Under the pieces are notes generated by a model. The model was not told the origin of the DNA, searched no databases, and worked only from the letters and a program-made list of their open reading frames with translations. A DNA stretch of 17,510 nucleotides from Spirochaetales bacterium (lineage in GTDB: Bacteria; Spirochaetota; Spirochaetia; SZUA-6; DRHE01): contig JAFGQJ010000029.1 in NCBI GenBank assembly GCA_016935715.1, forward strand, positions 1-17,510, read 5' to 3'. This document shows positions 5,964-12,607 of the stretch, piece by piece. A program made the translations under genes and the position numbers. Each line of letters begins with the position of its first letter. Positions within the stretch are counted from its first letter, which is position 1.

Positions 5964-8900
5964 ATGTTCTCCGAGGACCGCCCGCAGCTGATACTACCTC
6001 ATAGCCAAATCAACGGGGATCAGCGCAAGCACATCCGGATCGAGCACTCCGGGACGGTTCAACTGGCCGGTGACGGCCGCAGCTTTGCGGGGAGGGCCGT
6101 CAACATCAGCCGCAGCGGGATGCGGGTGGTCGCCCACATCCCCGACTCCTACGAATCGGTCCGATCGATCATCTTCACCCTCCCGAACTCGGAACAAACG
6201 ATCGAGCTTCCCTGCCGCATCGTTCACTTCGAATCGACCGCCGGCAAGGGCTCGAGCCGCTCCGATATCCTGGGGCTGGAGTTCTCCTTCCAGGGAGAAG
6301 CCCAGCTGCTGTTGATCGAGAGCTACATTCGGGAGATGAAGAAGGAACAGCTGGATGCAGCAGGCGACCATCCGGACTTGCGCCAGGTGCCCAGAACACC
6401 ATGCAGGATAACCAACGTCGAGACGAGCAGGAATGATATCAGGATATTCTCGATAGACAATATCTCCGCCGACGGGATGTTGATCAGCTTCACGGGCAAC
6501 CTGTGGCCGCAGGAGGAGCTTCGCTTCGACTTCAGCATACCCAATGACTCAAAATCGGTTTCTCTCACGGGCAGGGTTCGGTATGTAATCGAGAACAAAT
6601 TTCAACGCAAATCGATAGCCGGCATCCGCCTGGTCGACTCGGGACATATCAACGAAGCCCGCATCCGCAACTTCGTCATTGCCTGTCACTCGACCTACGC
6701 TTTCAAGAACCTGTGCGACCACCTGATGCACGGCTCTCTCGACGAAGAGTTCCAGATAGAAGACCGCTGCGAGATCTTGAATATCCTCAGGGAGCTGTGC
6801 ATCCGCAGGGTTGCCCTCAACGTATTGACCACAAAAAACATGAGGATCCATGAGCTGCGGATCGAAACGTTGAACGGCGAAAGCGGTTTCTTCGAGCTGA
6901 AGAGCCCCTCTTCCCTGGACTCGTCCTCTTTCGCTGAGCGGACGACCACCTATTTCGGGTTTCTGTTGAACGGTGGGAGCTATTTCTTCAAAACTTCCCT
7001 TGTTGAACGAAATCCCGGAGGCATAGTGTTCGAAATTCCCGGGACCATATACCGTTCCGAGAAACGTTCCTATCAGAGAAAGTACATCGAATTCTCCAGC
7101 CACGTGGATCTCTGGATCTCGGACGGAAGCTCGCATTCCACTCCCGTAGGCGGCAGGCTGATCGACATCAGCAGAACGGGATTCCTGTGTCAGATTTCCG
7201 TCCCGACGGAAGATCGGGCAGTGATACGTCCGGGATACACCGTCAAATACCAGCTGGACGGCAGTCTCGATCTGGGTGAACAGGGTGAAATCCGCCATCT
7301 GAAAGAGATTTCCAGCGACATTCGCACGACGGTACTTCTACTGGGGGTCGAGGCTGGAATCAAACGCTGCCGTTTCGGTTTTCGAAAGGTAGCTCCATCA
7401 CAACGCCGGGACGCCGACGAGCAGCAGGATGGAGATCAGCGCGGAAGCAGGTTCCGTGCCCGGTCGATCCCGGTACGGTATCACAATTCCAGAGGACAGG
7501 GCATCAGCGGACTGATAAATACCAATGGCCTGCGAAAAAAAACGCCGGTGGTAATCATACCGCCGGCGTTCGGCAAGAAAAAAGAGGCATTGTCTCCGTT
7601 CGTCACGACTCTCCTGTACAATTTTGAGCTGCGGGAGAAAAACATCACCGTACTCCGATACGACGGCATCAACCGGCCGGGGGAAAGCTACAACGAGCAC
7701 CCCACCAGCAGACGCGGATACGAAATGCTTCACTATCAGGTGAGCCAGGGGCTGGATGACCTGCAGGCTAGTCTCGATTTTGCTTTCCACAATCAGTACT
7801 TCGAACCAACCGACGTGATCCTCCTCACATTCAGCATGTCCTCGATCGATGCGCGCAAGTTCCTGTCCTCGTGCGGGGACAATGAGCATCGTGTCAGCCT
7901 CTGGATCTCCTGCATGGGAGTCGCCTGCGCAGAGACAACGATAGGCAACATACTGGCCGGGGTAGACATCATCAGCAATCACAAGATGGGGATACCCAGC
8001 GGTCTGCATGGCATGCTGGGGCATATCCTCGATATGGATCGGATAGCGAAGGATCTGATCGAAAAAAAATATGCGTACATGACGGATGCCCGAAGAGACA
8101 TGGCCAGGATCGGCATTCCCGTCCTCTGGATCTACGGACAGCACGACAAGTGGGTCGGCCCCGAGGAAGTACGCGATATCATGAGCGTCGAGGCCGACGC
8201 CCCGCGTGAGGTGCTCGAGCTTCCCGCCGGTCACAATCTGCGAACGAGCGATGACGCGGTTTTCACATTCAGACTGATAACCGAGCGTATCTATTCCGCG
8301 CTGCACGACGAATCCATCGAGTCGCTGGATCCGCCGAAGCGGGAGATTCTGAGGCTGATCAGCTACGAAAGGGAACGCCTGGAAACCGCGGAAACGTTCG
8401 CGAACGCGGATTATTGGCGCGACTATCTGATCGGCAACAACCGCGACAGCTCCGGGTATGATTTTTACCGAAACCTGAAAGATTTCAGGCAGTTCCTGGA
8501 ACGGGAGGTTCAGCTTCTCAAGATCCAGAATGGGAACCGTATTGCAGACATGGGATGCGGAACCGGGCTCCTGCTAGAAGCCCTCCTGGAAGAGTACACG
8601 CTGAACGGTCACGGTCACTTCAAATTGGACATAGAGGCGATCGAGCTCGTCCCCGAAGCCCTGGACAGGACCCGCGAGAAGTGCGAAGCCCTTCTTCTCG
8701 CCAATCCCGAACGTGAAAACGTGAATATCCGCTACAGACTCACCGATCTGGAGCCCAACAGATTGATCCCGGTCGACCACTTTCTGGCTGATCCGCGTCT
8801 TGACCTGCAGTTCCTGCGCGACAAAATTTCCGGGCTCCGGAATACCGATATCGACAGACTGGCGGGAATCGGATCTTCCGAGCTCTATCGGGTGCTGCGG

Positions 8901-9584
8901 GGAGCAGCGCTCACCGAATCGAGAGCCGATTTTATCGAACGGATAAAGGACAGGGAGCTGCGAAAAAGGGTCGTCGAATTCAACAGGGCTGCACGTTTTG
9001 TGCGCAAAGACCTCGTTGCGGATGATTTCATCCAGGGTGCCGATTCGAGAGGCGCCGGACAGGGGCAGGAAATCGACTACCAGTCGCTGAAATCTTCAGC
9101 CCTGCGTTTCGAAACCCTGGATTTCGGCGACTCCGGGCTGGATTTCGATATCCCGATTCCCGCTGAATCCTTCGACAGAATCATAGCGAGCCTGCTGCTG
9201 TCGTACCTCTTCAACGGGGAGTATCTCCTCTCTGAGTGCTATCGAGCTCTCAAACCCGGAGGGCTGCTGCTGGTCTCCTCGATGAAGCCGGATTCGGATC
9301 TGTCCACTATCTTCACCGAGTACATACATGAGGTGGAGACATCGGCAAAGAGATCGTTCCAGTACGGTGAAATGCACACCAGCCTAACGCAGGCAAGATC
9401 GATGTTGAATGAAGCGGCCAACCTGTTCGAATTGGAGGAGGACGGCTATTTCCATTTCTACAGCGCCGATGAGCTGGCCGAGCTCTTCGAGAAATACGGG
9501 TTTGAGAATGTAACCACGGATCTGTCTTTGGGCCGACCCTCTCAGGCGGTGATAATTACGGGGACAAAACCTCTCATCGAGTGA
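5964..9584 (+). CDS. Triple-PilZ / LuxD-like acyltransferase / SAM methyltransferase fusion
   Basis: A 1206-residue fusion of c-di-GMP sensing and acyl chemistry. Three PilZ motifs are complete: RKHIR (21-25) with NISRSG (47-52); RQVPR (140-144) with NISADG (166-171); RSYQR (368-372) with DISRTG (401-406). The third is preceded by a YcgR-N-like segment (about 245-365). Residues about 500-780 are an alpha/beta hydrolase closest in look to LuxD, the myristoyl-ACP transferase/thioesterase of lux operons: VVIIPPAFGKK (529-539), RYDGINRPGES (565-575), nucleophile S626 in FSMSS, acid D728 in HDKWVGPEEV and H757 in PAGHNL. These match the LuxD triad Ser114, Asp211, His241. Residues about 820-1206 are a class I methyltransferase with motif I ADMGCGTGLL (861-870) and LKPGGLLLVSS (1096-1106), carrying a charged insert at about 935-1045. 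No membrane segment or signal peptide is visible. The ATG has no SD but lies about 11 bases after a -10 box, and no other start precedes the first PilZ. It is first in a five-gene operon. Domain calls are strong; substrate is unknown. Confidence 0.88.
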   Translation: MFSEDRPQLILPHSQINGDQRKHIRIEHSGTVQLAGDGRSFAGRAVNISRSGMRVVAHIPDSYESVRSIIFTLPNSEQTIELPCRIVHFESTAGKGSSRSDILGLEFSFQGEAQLLLIESYIREMKKEQLDAAGDHPDLRQVPRTPCRITNVETSRNDIRIFSIDNISADGMLISFTGNLWPQEELRFDFSIPNDSKSVSLTGRVRYVIENKFQRKSIAGIRLVDSGHINEARIRNFVIACHSTYAFKNLCDHLMHGSLDEEFQIEDRCEILNILRELCIRRVALNVLTTKNMRIHELRIETLNGESGFFELKSPSSLDSSSFAERTTTYFGFLLNGGSYFFKTSLVERNPGGIVFEIPGTIYRSEKRSYQRKYIEFSSHVDLWISDGSSHSTPVGGRLIDISRTGFLCQISVPTEDRAVIRPGYTVKYQLDGSLDLGEQGEIRHLKEISSDIRTTVLLLGVEAGIKRCRFGFRKVAPSQRRDADEQQDGDQRGSRFRARSIPVRYHNSRGQGISGLINTNGLRKKTPVVIIPPAFGKKKEALSPFVTTLLYNFELREKNITVLRYDGINRPGESYNEHPTSRRGYEMLHYQVSQGLDDLQASLDFAFHNQYFEPTDVILLTFSMSSIDARKFLSSCGDNEHRVSLWISCMGVACAETTIGNILAGVDIISNHKMGIPSGLHGMLGHILDMDRIAKDLIEKKYAYMTDARRDMARIGIPVLWIYGQHDKWVGPEEVRDIMSVEADAPREVLELPAGHNLRTSDDAVFTFRLITERIYSALHDESIESLDPPKREILRLISYERERLETAETFANADYWRDYLIGNNRDSSGYDFYRNLKDFRQFLEREVQLLKIQNGNRIADMGCGTGLLLEALLEEYTLNGHGHFKLDIEAIELVPEALDRTREKCEALLLANPERENVNIRYRLTDLEPNRLIPVDHFLADPRLDLQFLRDKISGLRNTDIDRLAGIGSSELYRVLRGAALTESRADFIERIKDRELRKRVVEFNRAARFVRKDLVADDFIQGADSRGAGQGQEIDYQSLKSSALRFETLDFGDSGLDFDIPIPAESFDRIIASLLLSYLFNGEYLLSECYRALKPGGLLLVSSMKPDSDLSTIFTEYIHEVETSAKRSFQYGEMHTSLTQARSMLNEAANLFELEEDGYFHFYSADELAELFEKYGFENVTTDLSLGRPSQAVIITGTKPLIE

Positions 9585-9588
9585 TGTC

Positions 9589-10980
9589 ATGGCGCTTCTC
9601 GACAATGTGAAAGCGTCTCTCGGCAGCTGGACTCGGGAACCCTGTTTCATTGAATTGACGCCCAGGCGAACCCCGAAGCCGCTGTACGCCGATCAACTTC
9701 TCGGGAATATCGAAGCGATGAAGCGGGATCTGAGAACATGGGGCATAGTCAAAGGCTCGCCGGTTCCGCTTTTCCTGCACAATTCGATCGATTTTGTCGT
9801 CGCCTTCCTCGCTCTGATGGATCTCGGGGCGATACCGGTCCTGGCCAACATGGATTTTCGCAGGCTCGAGCTTGCAGAAATTTTCGCCGATGTCCGCCCC
9901 CCGGCGGTGCTTGCCGAAAAGAACCATCTCGGATACCTGCAGAGTCATCTTGGCGGATGCACGGTGATTTCACACGATGGTGGGGAGTTCAAGGTCATCG
10001 GGCACCGCGAAAACGCGGGCCATGACGGGGAGATAGACGAAGAGATCGCCTCCATCAACTACACCTACAGGGGCTGCGGCTATCCATTGGGCGCGCTGAT
10101 CCCCCCCGGACAGTACATCCAGGGTGCCGCCGGTTTTCACCGCTGCCTGCAGAGCGATCCGGGCGACAGAATTCTGGCGATTCTGCCGATGCACCACATC
10201 TACACCCTCGTGAGCGCCATTTTCTTCCCCCTGCTCAACCGGCTTACCTCGATAGTCTGCCGCACCATCCATCCCGGCTACATCTTCGAGTACGTCGATA
10301 CATATCGAATCAAGTATGTGACCACGGTGCCGGAAATCTTTGCCATGCTGTACAGGTTGTTCGATGCCGGGGCCCGCCTGCCGGCCGAGGTCTTCGTTTC
10401 CGGTGGAAGCGTGCTCACCGCAGAGGCATACCATCGAATTCGCGAAAGATTCGACGTCGAGCTGCTCAACGGGTATGGTTTGACCGAATACACACCGGCC
10501 ACGGGAAATATCAGAGGATCTGCACGGGCAGGCACGATCGGCGAACCCTGCCCCGGAATCGACATTCGATTGCACGAGGCCAATGCTGAGGGGATCGGGG
10601 AGATGTGGTTGCACGGCCGGGACATGTGCCGGGGGTATTTAAGGCGCCCTGGAGAGACAGCGGATCTGTATTGCGGCGAGTGGTTGAAAACAGGCGATCT
10701 GGCCAGGAAGCAGGGGGATCACTATATCTTCGTCGGGGAAAAGAAAAAAACCCGCAAGGTGAACGGAAATATGGTGGACCTCGAGGAAGTCAAGCGGGCA
10801 CTTCTGCTGCTCCCTCGGGTCCAGAGTGCGGAAGTTACCGGTGAGACCAATTCGATACGAGCCCGAATCGAGCTGAACAGGCCTTCCAGGGATGCGGAGG
10901 AGGACAGACGAGCCGCCAGAGCCCTTTTGCAGGAGGCCATCGCCGGCTACAAAATTCCTGCGACGATAGAGATAATCTAG
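9589..10980 (+). CDS. AMP-binding (ANL-like) acyl-activating protein with unusual motifs, C-terminally short
   Basis: A 463-residue member of the adenylate-forming superfamily, which normally activates a carboxylic acid as an acyl-AMP and passes it to CoA or an ACP. The fold signature is present: LPMHHIY (199-205), VSGGSVLTAEA (270-280), NGYGLTE (294-300), TGD (368-370) and a hinge region near 383-394 (GEKKKTRKVNGN). Two things are odd. The phosphate-binding loop, usually YTSGTTGxPKG, reads YTYRGCGYPLG (158-168) and lacks its Ser/Thr cluster and lysine. The protein also ends at YKIPATIEII, before the usual PxxxxGK motif with the A10 catalytic lysine, so the adenylation half-reaction may be lost or altered. 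It starts 4 bases after the preceding stop with no good SD, so it is probably coupled. The ACP gene follows 13 bases later and suggests loading or handling of an acyl-ACP. Confidence 0.82.
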   Translation: MALLDNVKASLGSWTREPCFIELTPRRTPKPLYADQLLGNIEAMKRDLRTWGIVKGSPVPLFLHNSIDFVVAFLALMDLGAIPVLANMDFRRLELAEIFADVRPPAVLAEKNHLGYLQSHLGGCTVISHDGGEFKVIGHRENAGHDGEIDEEIASINYTYRGCGYPLGALIPPGQYIQGAAGFHRCLQSDPGDRILAILPMHHIYTLVSAIFFPLLNRLTSIVCRTIHPGYIFEYVDTYRIKYVTTVPEIFAMLYRLFDAGARLPAEVFVSGGSVLTAEAYHRIRERFDVELLNGYGLTEYTPATGNIRGSARAGTIGEPCPGIDIRLHEANAEGIGEMWLHGRDMCRGYLRRPGETADLYCGEWLKTGDLARKQGDHYIFVGEKKKTRKVNGNMVDLEEVKRALLLLPRVQSAEVTGETNSIRARIELNRPSRDAEEDRRAARALLQEAIAGYKIPATIEII

Positions 10981-10993
10981 AATCTGTTGTACT

Positions 10994-11284
10994 ATGCAGA
11001 CGAACATCACCAACGAAGAAATGCGGCTGGAGGATATGGAGGAGATACGCAAACACGTGCGTGAGACACTTTCGAGCATTTCCCGAATCGATATCCAGGA
11101 ACTGGCCGATGATGTAAATGTCAGAGAGGAACTGGGCATCGACAGCCTCACGGCCATGGAAGTCATCGCAACCGTCGAGAAAAAATTGGGAATCCGGATC
11201 GATGAGGGGCTGTATGCGGACATCGAGACGATCGGTGATTTTCTGGATCTGATAACGGTCCTGTACCGGAAAGCGCATGGATAG
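10994..11284 (+). CDS. Acyl carrier protein
   Basis: A 96-residue acidic protein with the carrier signature ELGIDSLTAMEV. Ser51 in DSL is the site for the 4'-phosphopantetheine arm that holds acyl groups as thioesters. The helical pattern continues through VEKKLGIRIDEG and IETIGDFLDLI, as in ACPs of fatty acid, polyketide or special lipid pathways. It is a little longer than housekeeping AcpP (about 78 residues) because of an N-terminal extension. Later starts at Met10 or Met15 would give a more standard size, and no clear SD settles the choice. There is no neighbouring fabD, fabG or fabF, so it is unlikely to be the housekeeping ACP. It overlaps the radical SAM gene by 8 bases. No phosphopantetheinyl transferase is seen in the window. 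Confidence 0.9.
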   Translation: MQTNITNEEMRLEDMEEIRKHVRETLSSISRIDIQELADDVNVREELGIDSLTAMEVIATVEKKLGIRIDEGLYADIETIGDFLDLITVLYRKAHG

Positions 11285-12596
11285 GCGGAGCCTGCGGATA
11301 CTGCTGATATCGCCTTCCGGTGCTTATTTCTTCAATAACCCGGAGTTTTCGCAATACGTCAAAACCTCCAGGGATATCCGGACGATTCTGCACTTCTGGA
11401 ACGGGATCGGTCTGGGTCTGCCGATTCTCGCCGCCTTGACGCCGAGCAATCACTTTGTCCGGATTCTGGACGAGAATCAGGAAGAGCTGTCGTGGGACGG
11501 CGATTTCGACATCATCGGAATCACAGCCATGACCCACCAGGCCGACCGGGCCTACGAGATTGCTGCGCGCTTCAGAGAACGCGGGAAATACGTGGTGATG
11601 GGGGGCATTCACGCTACGGTGTGTCCCCAGGAAGCTGTACGGCACGCAGACACGGTGTTCATCGGTGAAGCTGAGAATATGTGGACATCCTTCCTGGACG
11701 ATTTCCTGCGCGGGAAGCCCGGAAAAATTTACGATCAAGCAGATTTCAAAACGGTCGAGATGAGCGACAGCCCTGTCCCGAGCTACGAATCGCTGTGCAA
11801 ATACGATTATCCGGTCGTGTTCGTACAAACCACCCGCGGCTGTCCTCACGACTGCGAGTTCTGTGTGGCCTCGAACGTGTACGGAAAACGCTACAAGAGG
11901 AAACCGATCCCGCAGGTGGTACGGGAAATCCAGGAGATCAGGAAGCATTGGAAGCGCGCCCAGATCGGATTCGCCGATGACAACATGTTCGTCAACCGCA
12001 GTTATTCCGCCGCGCTGGTAGAGGAGTTCAAGAAGCTGAATTTTTCCTGGTTTGCCGTCTGCGATATCTCCGTGGCCGAAGACGAACAGCTTCTCGAGAG
12101 TCTTCACGAAAGCGGCTGCCGGACGCTGCTCATCGGTTTCGAGAGCGTGCGCGAGGAAAATCTGGTAAGCCTCAACAAGAATCACTGGAAAGCCAGACAG
12201 TTCAAGCATTACCGGGAATACGTCCACCGCATCCAAAGGCACGGAATCGGCGTCTATGGTTCGTTCATCCTGGGTTTCGAAAATGATACAAGAGCAACGG
12301 TTGATGAGATCATCGAGTTCATCAATTCGAACAATCTGATCGGCGGACATGCCACGATCCTGACGCCACTGCCGGGAAGCCGGCTGCGGGAACGTTTCCA
12401 GCGGGAAGGAAAAATACTGGATAGACAGTGGAAGTGGTATACCCTCTGGAATGCAGTGATACGACACGACAATCTCAGTCCCGAAGAGCTCGAGCAGGGG
12501 ATCATGAAAATTCTCAAGGGCATCTACACTCCGGAGAGCAACCGCAGACGAACCGAGTATTTCAAGAAGGTATTCGAGGACCTGGTTCGGGTTTAG
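11277..12596 (+). CDS. B12-binding-type radical SAM enzyme
   Basis: A 439-residue enzyme with an N-terminal cobalamin-binding-like Rossmann domain (about 5-140; GITAMTHQADRAYEIAARF, VVMGGIHATVCPQEA and IGEAE) followed by a radical SAM core. The 4Fe-4S cysteines are C189, C193 and C196 in RGCPHDCEFC. GFESV in the core and the C-terminal region (LREREGKILDRxWxxYxLW-like, then LSPEELEQG) resemble the DUF4070 tail found in B12 radical SAM proteins such as the hopanoid methylase HpnR and relatives. The DxHxxG cobalamin-ligand motif is absent, as in several members of this class, so base-off B12 use or loss of B12 are both possible. Family members methylate unactivated carbons or do other radical chemistry. 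The start overlaps the ACP end by 8 bases, so it is coupled to the carrier protein. The substrate is inferred to be ACP- or lipid-linked. Confidence 0.87.
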   Translation: MDRRSLRILLISPSGAYFFNNPEFSQYVKTSRDIRTILHFWNGIGLGLPILAALTPSNHFVRILDENQEELSWDGDFDIIGITAMTHQADRAYEIAARFRERGKYVVMGGIHATVCPQEAVRHADTVFIGEAENMWTSFLDDFLRGKPGKIYDQADFKTVEMSDSPVPSYESLCKYDYPVVFVQTTRGCPHDCEFCVASNVYGKRYKRKPIPQVVREIQEIRKHWKRAQIGFADDNMFVNRSYSAALVEEFKKLNFSWFAVCDISVAEDEQLLESLHESGCRTLLIGFESVREENLVSLNKNHWKARQFKHYREYVHRIQRHGIGVYGSFILGFENDTRATVDEIIEFINSNNLIGGHATILTPLPGSRLRERFQREGKILDRQWKWYTLWNAVIRHDNLSPEELEQGIMKILKGIYTPESNRRRTEYFKKVFEDLVRV

Positions 12597-12607
12597 AGGA
12601 CAAGCTT

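Noticed and set aside
11163..12467. A 434-codon minus-strand frame opposite the radical SAM gene
   Set aside because: The plus strand has the conserved cysteine cluster and a coupled start. The antisense frame shows no domain.
5964..12596. A bacterial luciferase (lux) operon
   Set aside because: The LuxD-like domain suggested it, but no luxA, luxB or luxC gene is present, and the ligase is an AMP-binding (ANL) protein, not a LuxE.
12428..12607. A longer start for the histidine kinase gene
   Set aside because: It would overlap the radical SAM gene by 169 bases and add a low-complexity N-terminus. The ATG at 12608 has a well-placed GAGGA.
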